In this document: piece after piece, positions 11,101 through 19,733 of the stretch
Layout: every line of letters begins with the position of its first letter
Position numbering within the stretch: position 1 is the first letter of the stretch
Notes under the pieces: generated by a model
What the model saw: only the letters and a program-made list of their open reading frames with translations
Told to the model about the DNA's origin: nothing
Databases searched by the model: none
Position numbers and translations under genes: made by a program
Origin: Armatimonadota bacterium
GTDB lineage: Bacteria; Armatimonadota; Fervidibacteria; Fervidibacterales; Thermosaccharophagaceae
Assembly (NCBI GenBank): GCA_025062195.1
Contig: JANXAS010000017.1
Coordinates: 1 to 64,000, forward strand
Direction of reading: 5' to 3'
Length of the DNA: 64,000 bases

Positions 11101-11451
11101 CATCATAGCAAAACCGAAGACAAATTTAGCTTTTGCACCCTTCGGCAATAATAGACGATAATCAGCAAATGTTGAGCCGCCGCCTCTTCGCCATGGGCAA
11201 TGCATGAGCAATGTGGGTATTCCATCCTGTTCACGCCATGGAACATATGAAATTCCCGCAACTGGCTCAAAATGCCCGCTCCATCCAAGCCCCATATTGA
11301 CCATTTCTTGACCAAAAATTTGGTAACGGACTTGGTAGTATCCTATCTCAATCAGTTTTGTCGTTTGCTCAACACGCACTGGCGATAGTTCTTGTCCGAA
11401 TGCTAATGGTGTAAAACCAATGGCTAATGCCATAAGTAGACTCAACTTCAT
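8104..11451 (-). CDS. Secreted GH101/DUF5696-like TIM-barrel protein
   Basis: A 1115-residue exported protein with signal peptide MKLSLLMALAIGFTPLAFGQ. Residues about 20-195 look like an NPCBM-type carbohydrate-binding beta domain. A TIM barrel follows: GYDSHLPTTVPANEQLGG, LFALHENYIDFYP, AAFYDVNS and FGEGWQHFWW. By analogy with GH101-type retaining enzymes, D592 (FYDVN) is a candidate nucleophile and E640 (GEGW) a candidate acid/base. A beta-rich C-terminus closes the protein. The family could be DUF5696 or an unclassified relative, so the substrate is not known. The start follows AAGGAGGTG by 6 bases. It is followed 27 bp later by the GH95 gene. Confidence 0.75.
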   Translation of the reverse strand: MKLSLLMALAIGFTPLAFGQELSPVRVEQTTKLIEIGYYQVRYQIFGQEMVNMGLGWSGHFEPVAGISYVPWREQDGIPTLLMHCPWRRGGGSTFADYRLLLPKGAKAKFVFGFAMMRDKDVQKGSDGVTFIVLINGDEKFKKHVKSDKWEWHEIDLSTLSGKEFVLTLAVNAGPKNDAGWDYSLWGDPKILVEGVRKKMRFPKVRRETLEGLSNDHRLGVKPSTRYTHKNFSRQIGDATFSFVYDGEDCEIRYIVKPRREVFPAFVEVWIDDAPKLIAYANGRVEGEKGVAKVIDAKALSFAKDKLTVSYSFRCNGKDFNGKSTFWIEGKTLLCHFTSNGGWISHINFGVPIAELRRYITVPYLFATHLYYLPAQSAFASVFTDFTQSNGSYLDGSSVIYERKTDGRRNDVNEVCLFTVSYEFPEVLRNIPWEPSPYFGEISDRIVFDIWGGHLLRDAEWVRELSTYGITRAIMLKHVWQRYGYDSHLPTTVPANEQLGGDEGAIALSKACRDAGWLFALHENYIDFYPKSHEWNEREVALNPDGTMRKAWFNEGTGEQSYAYKNWAMAKYARIYSNEIHRRYGTTAAFYDVNSCAPPWLHLDCDANEPDAAMLAGRMKGNLELFKVGREAHKGPLFGEGWQHFWWAGLVDGVEAQVDGKEWAPWLLDFDLLKIHVQQVNHGMGYWGRWQDDPEGYWYGLPSPEKLDKYRAMEIAFGHAGFVPTELWHAIDWVLKEYYLVRPIQARYCASKVRRILYGIGKDKKLVPSSIAIAMNEPIESVFVEYESGLRIWANSGELWGVDFNARKRLLPQFGFWAIAEGLEAFTAIDEKSGMIVDYCRDLTGKPKPFIFANGRSFPPSIEAICDVEPSVKVERIGGRRFRITYFFKVGRRNLAEITGRDLIVFVHFINFAVSKRQDGIVFQHDHKPKESTKNWQENSTIVDGPYEVVVPTDLPDEKYEIRLGLYDTLGRVRLKGADDGSMRYRVGTIVVEGEMVSFEPITVKEPPSLKGRVNFKQILIDFGEVITSGMVIVTPENGSISVIVHPRDEIFEIGLRLNRVAETFGIKGNFKGVNQAIVLDKNGKILGDVELKPKLDLVWFKTIVNGAKYVINLK

Positions 11452-11583
11452 TACATCCACCTCCTTGAAAATGTTGCCCATCACGAGCAACAGTTGCTCA
11501 AAAGTTAATACCGTAGTGTGTTTGTAATGTGCTGTCAATATATTCAACAAATTAGCGGAGCCATAGCATACAGCTTTTTGAAT

Positions 11584-12663
11584 TCATTTCTCATATTTGC
11601 CATATTTTTTCGCAAGTTCAATGACAAATATATAATTTTCAAAGCTAACTGTTGGCGGAATTGAGTGGTCAGAGTGATAGATGTATCCACCGCCTTCTTT
11701 AGCAACCGTGATTTTGCTTACTACTTCCTCTTCAATCTTGGCCTTTGAGCTGCTCATGATATCTGTGCTTATATTGCCAAAGAATGTGATTTTTGTCCCA
11801 TATATTGGCTTCAATTGGCGGACATCGTTTCCGCAGCGCGCCTCAAGCGGTTGGATGCAATCAAAGCCAGCTTCAATGAAAAGCGGCAATAGTTGGCGAA
11901 TATCGCCATCGCAATGGAGGATCAGCGCCATCCCATTTTCATGGCAGAATTTGGCAATCTCTTGGTGAAAAGGCAATATAAATCTCCTATAATAATTTGG
12001 CGAAAATAATGGACCATTCTTGTAGCACATGTCCGAAAAGAACCATAACCCGTCAAAATTCATCCCAATTCTCCGGGAAATTTTCAGCATCCCGATTACG
12101 AATTCGGTGCAATCTTTTAAAACATCAATGACAAACTCTGGTTCCTCAACCATTGCCGAAAGACCCCTCTCAAATCCGACAACATGCTCCAGAAAGAACC
12201 ACGCAGGCTCTATCGGGCTAATTACTGTGAAGATTCCCGCACTTTTTGCCTGATTATACTCTTGCCAGGATGAATCTGTTATTCTTGATTCGTCCGGGAA
12301 AAATTTCTCCCTAAATTTGTGCCAATCTGAGCGATTTTTTACCAAGTAATCAATTCGGGAGGGCGGTGAGAAGCTAATACGCCAGTCCTTGAATGCTTTT
12401 ACAGTTGCACCAAATTCGTCAACAAAAGTTTGGAATCTATCGGTTTCTTTCAAGACTTTTCTTGGCAACCTAAGTGAACAATCAAAATGCACTATGCCAA
12501 TTTTATCCATCCCCAGATAGTCGGCGGGACTTATGCCCTCCGGTAAACCCTCTTTATGCCATCTTTCAATCGTTTCTGGCCAATAAGAGATGTCAACTAT
12601 CGGGACCATATCTGGCAATCCAGTGCGCATTAGCGCCACTCTCAGTCTTTCACAAGAATCCAT
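11584..12663 (-). CDS. UroD-fold protein (uroporphyrinogen decarboxylase / methyltransferase family)
   Basis: A 359-residue protein of the URO-D superfamily, which includes haem-pathway decarboxylases and cobalamin-dependent methyltransferases such as MtaA and MtbA. Visible signatures are ALILHCDGDIRQLLPLFIEAG, IQPLEARCGNDVRQL, ITFFGNIST and the closing GGYIYHSDHSIPP. The N-terminus differs from true HemE (no RxPVWMMRQAGRY), so a haem role is unlikely. Similar proteins are common beside sugar-degradation genes in Armatimonadota, Planctomycetes and relatives; a methyl transfer role is an inference. It lies 57 bp downstream of the DUF6785 gene and 132 bp upstream of the GH101-like gene, so all four may form one operon. 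GGAGGAGG precedes the ATG. Confidence 0.85.
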   Translation of the reverse strand: MDSCERLRVALMRTGLPDMVPIVDISYWPETIERWHKEGLPEGISPADYLGMDKIGIVHFDCSLRLPRKVLKETDRFQTFVDEFGATVKAFKDWRISFSPPSRIDYLVKNRSDWHKFREKFFPDESRITDSSWQEYNQAKSAGIFTVISPIEPAWFFLEHVVGFERGLSAMVEEPEFVIDVLKDCTEFVIGMLKISRRIGMNFDGLWFFSDMCYKNGPLFSPNYYRRFILPFHQEIAKFCHENGMALILHCDGDIRQLLPLFIEAGFDCIQPLEARCGNDVRQLKPIYGTKITFFGNISTDIMSSSKAKIEEEVVSKITVAKEGGGYIYHSDHSIPPTVSFENYIFVIELAKKYGKYEK

Positions 12664-12719
12664 TTTAAGCTTGCCTCCTCCAAAGACGATGGCCGCATTA
12701 TTTGGAAATTTCGGAGATT

Positions 12720-14636
12720 CTACTCAAAAACCACACGAAAATGGTATGGCCATCTATCCTTAAATATTGGGCTTAATATTCCGCCCCAAATTACGCCAGT
12801 CATTAAATAATGCCCCAAAGAAATGCCCAGAAATAGCGGTATTAATTTCCGATATAGACCCATGCCACCATACCGCAATATTAAGCCTTTTATTGCCCAA
12901 ATAAACATTGTCGGGAACCAATACGGACAATGATGGCTATAAGCGTAAGCTAATGGAAAACCAATAGGATGCAACGGAAAGCTTGGGAAATTTCTCCTAA
13001 GCCAGGCTAAGGTTGCCGTAGCAACAAGCCCATAAACTGTGAATCCCATCCTCCACCTATCTGGCGGCATAGGATTGCCCAACATTTGGCTTAAAAGACG
13101 GTAGTCCTGAGCTGCAACATAGGTGCGATAATCTGCCGACCCAGGTGCACCTTCCAAAAAATTTGCGCCTCGCCTGTAATATGCCTTTAAGTGCGTAATA
13201 AAAGCCGCCCATAGACCGAAAATAGCCCCAGCAAATGCAAGAAACTCCATAACCCCATTGGGGAATGCAACTTCGTTTGAAATCTTGGCCGAATCAGCAG
13301 CATATGCCCCATTCAAGTTTAGCAAAAAATGCCTTGCAACCCAAAATAAACCAGATAATATGACAAGGCTTTTCAAGCCGCCAAGGCGAAGTAAGCCACC
13401 AATGCCAAGTGTGTAGTGCAAAAAATCTCGCTGTGCGCCATAAGGATAAACCCACGAATATGGCATACCTGCTTCAGCTCTAATTCTACCGTATGTGATG
13501 ACAAACATAGTCAGCACAAGGTAATATATGATTGCGATCGGGATTGCCATACCTGAGACCACCATCCAAACAATGGCAATTACACTGCCAATGGCAAACA
13601 AGCATAATGATGGCTTACTTTGCTTGAATATGCCATTTTTCCAGCCGCGATAAAGCAAAATAAAAGCTATTGCCAAATATCCACCAACGCTTTGCGAGTG
13701 CGGAAACGGAAAGGAATCACCGATTGTCATGATCGATGGTATTTCCCAGCCAAAAATCCCAATACTAATTAGCGAAAACAGCTTTAAGATAAAGTAAAAA
13801 AACCATGTTGAGAAAAGGACTTCTTGAGTCACAAGGTAACCAAACCCAACACCTTCCATAAGCGGGAAGATCATCAGCGGGCGAAGAGCGCTAAATGGGC
13901 GTTCGGCGAAGAATGGTGCCAAATCCCACCATCTTCTTACCGGACGAAATAGGGATGTGAGCATCATTAATCCGGTTGGTAATGTTCCAATTGCCATTCC
14001 AATCCATACAATGGGAATTGAGAAAAATCCCGAATTATTCGCCCCGTAAACTATCTGGATTGGCAATTGTGCAAGTGGGAAATTGAGCCTCTCTGCCCTC
14101 AGCCATTGTTGTGTAAACATCCATATTGCCCCGCATCCAATTGCCCACAGAGTTATAAAGAAAAATGTCCAAAGGATTAGCGGTAAAATCCAAGCATCCC
14201 ATGGTATATGCCCGCTCATGCCTTCAAAGAAACCACGAACTATAACGCTATCCTTTGGCGCCCACCAATTTGGAACCAATGTCCAGAATTCCTTCAACCT
14301 GTTATCAGGCATGGCGTAGTAAAATGAAGCCACCAAACTCGGGAAAAAAGAACGGACTCCGCCGTATGTCAATGGAAGGATTGAAAAACACGCAAGTATA
14401 TAAAATGCTAATATTTCTGATCCGCTAAGCTTTAGCCAACGATTCGTTAGAATAAGCAAACACAATGCCAATAGGACTGGAACTGGCGGGTTGCCGCCAG
14501 CGATATTTGAAGCGCCGGTGTAAAGTTCAGAATAAAGAACCCAAACATTTGTGAGGATGACGAAGCAAATCCAAATTATAGTGACAAAATGCCATCTAAT
14601 TATGGTTAGCGGCTCTTTTAAAAGCACAGATTGCAT
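12720..14636 (-). CDS. DUF6785/DUF6784 multi-pass membrane protein
   Basis: A 638-residue integral membrane protein with roughly 14 hydrophobic segments and a conserved look typical of the DUF6785 plus DUF6784 pair (for example LRAERLNFPLAQLPIQIVY after the early helices, IRAEAGMPYSWVYPYG near the middle, and NFLEGAPGSADYRTY before the last part). These proteins are widespread in Armatimonadota, Planctomycetes and Verrucomicrobia and have no established function; gene context suggests transport linked to sugar catabolism. The ATG at 14636 follows AGGGTG; a GTG four codons upstream is less likely. It heads a minus-strand run with the UroD-fold and glycosidase genes. Confidence 0.75.
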   Translation of the reverse strand: MQSVLLKEPLTIIRWHFVTIIWICFVILTNVWVLYSELYTGASNIAGGNPPVPVLLALCLLILTNRWLKLSGSEILAFYILACFSILPLTYGGVRSFFPSLVASFYYAMPDNRLKEFWTLVPNWWAPKDSVIVRGFFEGMSGHIPWDAWILPLILWTFFFITLWAIGCGAIWMFTQQWLRAERLNFPLAQLPIQIVYGANNSGFFSIPIVWIGMAIGTLPTGLMMLTSLFRPVRRWWDLAPFFAERPFSALRPLMIFPLMEGVGFGYLVTQEVLFSTWFFYFILKLFSLISIGIFGWEIPSIMTIGDSFPFPHSQSVGGYLAIAFILLYRGWKNGIFKQSKPSLCLFAIGSVIAIVWMVVSGMAIPIAIIYYLVLTMFVITYGRIRAEAGMPYSWVYPYGAQRDFLHYTLGIGGLLRLGGLKSLVILSGLFWVARHFLLNLNGAYAADSAKISNEVAFPNGVMEFLAFAGAIFGLWAAFITHLKAYYRRGANFLEGAPGSADYRTYVAAQDYRLLSQMLGNPMPPDRWRMGFTVYGLVATATLAWLRRNFPSFPLHPIGFPLAYAYSHHCPYWFPTMFIWAIKGLILRYGGMGLYRKLIPLFLGISLGHYLMTGVIWGGILSPIFKDRWPYHFRVVFE

Positions 14637-14732
14637 TTTTGTTGCCACACCCTGTGCAATTTTTCAAAAAGACAACAAAAATTTAGCCAATACCGTTCCC
14701 CCAAAATTGCCCTTTACCCAAAAGTTCGTTTG

Positions 14733-14844
14733 TTCGTAGTAAGGCACGAAGCGAAGCGCCGTAAAAATAGGGCACAAGACATAGGACATTGGACATTGGA
14801 CAATTTTTGACGCCACTTCGCTATCGCTTCGTGGCTAACTACGA
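14733..14844. repeat. MITE-like palindromic element (family I), inverted orientation
   Basis: Arms TTCGTAGTAAGGCACGAAGC and CGCTTCGTGGCTAACTACGA enclose a variable centre with GGACATTGGACATTGGAC. The flank CAAAAGTTCGTTTG precedes the left arm, as in other copies. It lies just past the end of the acetylesterase gene. Confidence 0.75.
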
Positions 14845-14866
14845 GCATTCCCGACAGAGAACAAAC

Positions 14867-16420
14867 TCACTCAATTGGCATATCAGTGCGGAATGGAGAT
14901 GCTGGCAATCCCTCCTTGTTATACAAATTGCAATCCGGGTTGTCAGCCCATGCATACCTAACTGCAACTGGCTTGTCAACTTTCTGGCTCCAGACAACCA
15001 CTGTATCTCCGTCAATCTCAGCCTCTGCCCAAACAAACTTTCCATCCTCGCCAGAGATTGCGAAGCCTGTCAGCTTTTCATCTTTTGCTACAAGTCCGCT
15101 GCCGACATGTTTGAAGTATATGCGTATCTTGCTGTTCTCAACAACCATCCTATCATAAATTGGTCCAGAGTAAACAATGCTTTCGCCATAAGCGATCGCC
15201 CTTGCAGCCAATGAGAGCCTTTTCCCGACATCTTGCTTATTTTTCGGGTGGATATCGTTTGCCTCACCGATGTCAATTGCCACAGCCATGCCAGTCCTCG
15301 GCACCTTAAGGAGGGTCAAAAGTTGAGCCTCTCTCAATTCAGCCCAAGCACTTTCGGATGGTTCTGGCTTGCGCTGCATGAAATTAGCAAGTTGGACGAA
15401 CAAAAATGGGAAGTCTATTCCCCATGCTTTTCGCCAATCGTTGATGAGTGCCGGAAAAAGCTTGCGATATTGTGCAGCCCTGCCCGTATTTGACTCACCC
15501 TGATACCAGATGACGCCCTTTATAGCAAACTTTGTCAATGGCGCAATCATGCCATTAAAAAGTCCACTCGGTTGCCAAGGGTGCCCCGGTCCCATAGGTG
15601 GATTTGGTCTCCTTGGAATTGGTTTGCCCTCTTCCTTTGCTTTGCGTGCTTCCTCTTCCCACTGCTTTAGCCTCTCTTCATATCGCTTTAATGCCTCAGG
15701 ATATGCTTCAACCACCTTTTTCCAGTTGTCCAAAATGACTCGCAATTCCGGCTCCAATTCAAGTGTTGGTGTGCTTGTCCAAGATTCAGCTGGCGTTCCA
15801 CCCCATGCAGCCTGTATCATGCCGATAGGCACTTTAAGATGTTGATACAGCTCTCGTGCAAAAAAGTAACCCACCGCGGAGAAATTGCGAACGGTCTCTG
15901 GCGAACAAGCTTTCCACTCACCTTTTGGATCATCAACCGGCACATCGCTCACGACCTTCCTAACCATGAACAGGCGTATGTTCGGATAGTTGGCATTTGC
16001 GATTTCCTGCTCAGCATTAGCTGAGTTGGCTACTGACCATTCCATGTTTGATTGTCCGGAGCAAATCCACACATCACCAATCATGACATCACGAACTCTC
16101 ACCGAACTCCCATCATCACTTGAGACGGTGAGTTCGTAAGGACCGCCAGATTGCATCGGTGGGAGATAAGCTTTCCATGCACCATTAGCTGAAGCTGTGC
16201 ACCTTACCTCTACTGCTTGTTTTCCTTCCGAGGCATTGTCTTGTGGAGATAGCCTTATAGTTAGGCGTTCATTCGGCGAGGCTTCACCCCACACTGCCAC
16301 ATTTGTTCCACGCTGTAGCACCATGCGGTCGGAGAAAAGCGATGGCAATTTGATGTCGGCATTTACAACGCTGCGTGCAAAAACACATATTAACAAAGCC
16401 GCTGCCCATTTTACCCTCAT
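14867..16420 (-). CDS. Sialate O-acetylesterase family protein (SGNH hydrolase)
   Basis: A 517-residue secreted carbohydrate esterase. A signal peptide (MRVKWAAALLICVFARSVVNA) is followed by a beta-sandwich start (LPSLFSDRMVLQRG) and an SGNH/SASA catalytic domain. The nucleophile is Ser124 in CSGQSNMEWS; the conserved block VIWYQGESNTG carries the oxyanion and structural residues; the Asp-His pair is in ANDIHPKNK. The family removes acetyl groups from sialic acids, xylan or other acetylated glycans. The ATG at 16420 is chosen because AAGGGGTG lies 6 bases before it. It is separated from the DUF6785 gene by 230 bp holding a repeat, so it is probably its own unit. Confidence 0.9.
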   Translation of the reverse strand: MRVKWAAALLICVFARSVVNADIKLPSLFSDRMVLQRGTNVAVWGEASPNERLTIRLSPQDNASEGKQAVEVRCTASANGAWKAYLPPMQSGGPYELTVSSDDGSSVRVRDVMIGDVWICSGQSNMEWSVANSANAEQEIANANYPNIRLFMVRKVVSDVPVDDPKGEWKACSPETVRNFSAVGYFFARELYQHLKVPIGMIQAAWGGTPAESWTSTPTLELEPELRVILDNWKKVVEAYPEALKRYEERLKQWEEEARKAKEEGKPIPRRPNPPMGPGHPWQPSGLFNGMIAPLTKFAIKGVIWYQGESNTGRAAQYRKLFPALINDWRKAWGIDFPFLFVQLANFMQRKPEPSESAWAELREAQLLTLLKVPRTGMAVAIDIGEANDIHPKNKQDVGKRLSLAARAIAYGESIVYSGPIYDRMVVENSKIRIYFKHVGSGLVAKDEKLTGFAISGEDGKFVWAEAEIDGDTVVVWSQKVDKPVAVRYAWADNPDCNLYNKEGLPASPFRTDMPIE

Positions 16421-16799
16421 ATTTTTCACCCCTTGCAAGTTTCAGCTTTGTCGGATGCTGAATATTGTAACGCGCTTGTGGGCAAAACTCAGCCCCAACA
16501 TCGTTAAGAGTTGCACAATTGATGTCATTTTGTGGGTGTGGACGGTGGTCCGCCAGAAAGTCACCACGACAGTTGTTTAACTTCCATTACGCACAAGTTA
16601 CGATGCTGCATGGCTGAGTTCTTGTCGTTTCATGATTGTAATTAGAATATGGATGGCTGTTGCCAAATGCTTTCGTAGGCGGGATGCCTGTGCTACTTTG
16701 ATTTCTTGGTGCCATAAACTTCAACCAAACCTTTGCGTCACATTGGGTGTGCAACTAAACTCAATTCATAAGCCAACCGACAGAGTGAGGTGAGAGGCG
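16421..16799. other. Divergent intergenic region with a dispersed repeat
   Basis: Lies between two divergently transcribed genes and so should hold promoters for both, but I see no clear consensus pair. The part about 16580-16720 (GATGCTGCAT, then TTGTCGTTTCATGATT, then GCTACTTTGATTTC) closely resembles 60365-60475. Confidence 0.5.
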
Positions 16800-17756
16800 A
16801 TGCTCAATTGGGTCGGTGTTATTTTGGGGGTGTTCACCCTGATGCACCTTTCAAATGCCGTTCAATTTGAGCTAAGAGACAAGCAGGGCGAGTTCACCGA
16901 TGTTATTTGCGACGGGAAAGTAATTGCCCGTTACATGTATGCTTACGATGCCTCAACGCCCGAACGGCTCAGAGAAACTTATAAGCCGTATCTGCACATC
17001 ATTGACCCCAAGGTTGGCTTACCTATCACGAAAGGTCCGGGTGGGATGCATCCACACCATCGTGCCATCTTTGTCGGTTGGAGCCGAACTATTGTTGAGG
17101 GCAAGCGATTTGATTTTTGGAGCATGCGTGGCACTCATCAGTTGCATTTAAAGTTCACAAAGCTTGAAGCCAAGGGCAACGAGGCAGTTATAAGTGCTTT
17201 AATAGCATGGAAGGATGCGAACAACAGGACAGTGATTGAAGAGGAACGCACAATGCGTTTTTTGCCGCCACCAAATGGTGCAATTGCGCTTGTTGATTTG
17301 GTGACAACAATTAAGCCGGCAGTGAGCGATGTTAGGCTTGACGGTGACCCAGAGCACGCCGGAGTTCAGTTCAGGGCTGCAAGTGACATTGTTGCTAAGG
17401 AAACGGTTTTCATCTTTCCAAAGGAGGATGCAGACCCAAAGGTTGATAGGGACTACCAATGGGTTGCAATGAGCTACACATTGCCGAGTGGGCGATATAC
17501 CGTTGTGCATATGAATCATCCAAGCAACCCTAAGGGCACAATCTATTCGGCGTATCGTGATTATGGGCGCTTCGGTGCTTTCCCAAGGCTTGATGTGAAG
17601 TTTAATGAATTTGTCACACTCAAATACCGAATAGTTGTTTTCTACGGCGATATGCCGGATGCCTCTCTCGTGCAGAAGCTGTGGGATGAATTTGCCCGAG
17701 TCAGCACACCGTCTCCTGCACCGAAGCTGACTGTTAGGAAAGGCATGCCGCAATAA
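16800..17756 (+). CDS. DUF6807 family protein (annotated 'PmoA-like' in databases)
   Basis: A 318-residue protein with a short hydrophobic N-terminus that is probably a signal peptide. It carries the DUF6807 hallmark MHPHHRAIFVGW at about residues 81-92, with the surrounding PYLHIIDPK and FDFWSMRGTHQ blocks. The database nickname methane oxygenase PmoA is misleading: this family is typical of saccharide loci of Planctomycetes, Bacteroidetes and Armatimonadota and its activity is not firmly established. The paired histidines suggest a metal or active site. GAGGTG lies 7 bases before the ATG. The Gfo/Idh gene follows about 110 bp later on the same strand, a common pairing. Confidence 0.85.
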   Translation: MLNWVGVILGVFTLMHLSNAVQFELRDKQGEFTDVICDGKVIARYMYAYDASTPERLRETYKPYLHIIDPKVGLPITKGPGGMHPHHRAIFVGWSRTIVEGKRFDFWSMRGTHQLHLKFTKLEAKGNEAVISALIAWKDANNRTVIEEERTMRFLPPPNGAIALVDLVTTIKPAVSDVRLDGDPEHAGVQFRAASDIVAKETVFIFPKEDADPKVDRDYQWVAMSYTLPSGRYTVVHMNHPSNPKGTIYSAYRDYGRFGAFPRLDVKFNEFVTLKYRIVVFYGDMPDASLVQKLWDEFARVSTPSPAPKLTVRKGMPQ

Positions 17757-17865
17757 CTGTGCAAAAGGGTTTGGTTGCTGTTTACGATGGGTGACGAAAG
17801 TGATATAGCTTTAAAGCGAATGAGACAGTTGCAGTTGGTAAGGAGTGCTGATGGGGGTGAGCAAT

Positions 17866-19278
17866 ATGCAAAAGTGCACGAGGCGTCATTTCATCAAAAC
17901 CTCAGTCGGCGCCATTGGCGGAATTTACTTCATCAACTCAAATGTGTTTGGCGCTAACGACAGGATAAGAGTGGCAGTTGCTGGCTTGAATGGGCGAGGT
18001 GGACAACACATTGACGAATTCATGCGCATCCCTGGCGTTGAAGTCGCCTACCTTGTGGACCCAGACACGAGGACATTTGCAAGGCGCCTGAAGCAGATTG
18101 AGCAAAAGGGTGCAAAGCTACCAGAGTGTGTTCAGGACATAAGGAAGGTGCTTGATGATAAGGATGTGGATGTCATAGCGATTGCAACGCCAAATCATTG
18201 GCACTCCCTGATGACAATTTGGGCGTGCCAAGCTGGTAAGGATGTTTATGTTGAGAAGCCATGCAGCCACAACGTCTTTGAGGGAAGGAAGGCAGTTGAG
18301 GCGGCACGAAAATACAATCGCATTGTTCAACACGGGACGCAAAGCAGGAGTGACGCAAGGTGGAGGCGCACGATTGAAGTAATAAGGTCAGGACAGCTTG
18401 GGAGGCTGCGTGTTGCAAGGGGGCTTTGCTACAAGCCCCGAGGGAGCATTGGTTTTAAGCCGTTTGAGTCACCGCCCAAGGAAGTGGATTTCAACATTTG
18501 GCTCGGACCGGCGCCTGAACAGCCATATCATGGTAACCTCGTCCACTACAACTGGCATTGGTTCTGGGACTTCGGGAATGGCGATATTGGAAATCAAGGT
18601 GTTCACCAAATGGACATTGCTCGCTGGGGCTTGAATAAGACTTTGCCGATAAGCGTGATAAGCCTCGGTGGCAGGTTTGGCTACGTTGATCAGGGTCAAA
18701 CACCAAACACTCAAATTGCCCTCTTTGACTTCGGCGATGCGCTGCTTATATTTGAGGTGCGCGGCTTGAAGACCGAAGATTATTACAGGCAGCGAATAGG
18801 CAACATCTTTCACATGGACGATGTCATAGTTGCGGGTCAATCTATCTATCGCAAGGATGGAGATAAACCAGAACCACTGATAACCGAGAGGCTTGAGGGG
18901 CGCCCGAATATCTTCCGCAACTTCATAGAGGCTGTGAGAAGCCGGGATCAAAAGGTGCTTGACGCCGATATACTTGAGGGACACTATTCAAGCGCTCTCT
19001 GCCACCTGGCAAACATATCCTATCGTTTGGGCGTGGATGTTGAATGCACTGGAAACGGAGATAAGCCCTTTGGGGACTGCGATGATGCGAATGAGGCATT
19101 CGGTAGGATGCTTGAGCACCTAAAAGAAAACGGTGTGCCAATCAAGGGCTTAAAGTATCGCCTCGGGAGGAAACTCCTCTTTGACCCGAAGGAGGAAAAG
19201 TTCCTCAACGATGAGGAAGCCAACAAGCTGCTCACAAGGCAATATCGCCACCCATTCGTTGTGCCTGAAAGGGTTTAA
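17866..19278 (+). CDS. Tat-exported Gfo/Idh/MocA family oxidoreductase
   Basis: A 470-residue NAD(P)-dependent oxidoreductase of the Gfo/Idh/MocA family. The N-terminus has a twin-arginine signal (TRRHFIKTS followed by a hydrophobic run ending in NVFGAND). The Rossmann motif reads VAVAGLNGRGGQH, and the family EKP motif is VYVEKPCSHN. The later GDIGNQGVHQMDIARWGL is the usual substrate-domain block. Such exported enzymes act on sugars or inositols outside the cytoplasm; some are hydrolases that use NAD transiently. The ATG at 17866 follows GGGGGTG by 6 bases, which excludes the upstream GTG and ATG in the same frame. It is the second gene after DUF6807. Confidence 0.9.
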   Translation: MQKCTRRHFIKTSVGAIGGIYFINSNVFGANDRIRVAVAGLNGRGGQHIDEFMRIPGVEVAYLVDPDTRTFARRLKQIEQKGAKLPECVQDIRKVLDDKDVDVIAIATPNHWHSLMTIWACQAGKDVYVEKPCSHNVFEGRKAVEAARKYNRIVQHGTQSRSDARWRRTIEVIRSGQLGRLRVARGLCYKPRGSIGFKPFESPPKEVDFNIWLGPAPEQPYHGNLVHYNWHWFWDFGNGDIGNQGVHQMDIARWGLNKTLPISVISLGGRFGYVDQGQTPNTQIALFDFGDALLIFEVRGLKTEDYYRQRIGNIFHMDDVIVAGQSIYRKDGDKPEPLITERLEGRPNIFRNFIEAVRSRDQKVLDADILEGHYSSALCHLANISYRLGVDVECTGNGDKPFGDCDDANEAFGRMLEHLKENGVPIKGLKYRLGRKLLFDPKEEKFLNDEEANKLLTRQYRHPFVVPERV

Positions 19279-19733
19279 TGGCAGCGCCGAGGATGCAACT
19301 TATTCCATCCGTTCTCAAATGCTCATAGTAAACCATGAAATGAAGCGGCTTCGTTGCTTTTCATCTTTGACGGCGCTAAGCTATTTCTCCATGCTTAACC
19401 ATTGTGGTGTCGTGGCTTATCCACAACGGTCGTCAAGTTTCGCCGCACAAAGGCTGCAATGATGCACGGTGAGAGTCTTTGCAGTTTTGTGGCTCAGACA
19501 GCGGTTATGTTGCTTTGGAATTCGGTAAGGATGAGACGAGGAAACATAACTTATAGACCACCGCATGCGGCGATGATTGTTCCATGAAGTAATGTCGGGA
19601 CGCTATAGCGCCGTGTTTTGGTTCTGTGTGCGGATGAAATTCACCTGTGATTTTCAGTTGGGCAACAGTCTGGCGATTCGGCACGCCAGCAAACTTTTGA
19701 GCTGCTGTGAAATAAAGGGTGTGATTTCATCTC
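19279..19733. other. Intergenic region with repeat fragments
   Basis: No gene seen. Contains a GTCGTGGCTTATCCACAACG segment (19410-19430) that recurs at about 62315 and, reversed, at about 29450, and a fragment GGCACGCCAGCAAACTTTTGAGC near 19680 that fuses pieces of two repeat families. Confidence 0.5.

Noticed and set aside
11584-12663. Haem-pathway HemE
   Set aside because: Lacks the N-terminal HemE signature and sits in a saccharide operon.
16800-17756. Methane monooxygenase subunit (PmoA)
   Set aside because: The database nickname of this family does not reflect sequence similarity to the particulate methane monooxygenase; there are no partner subunits.
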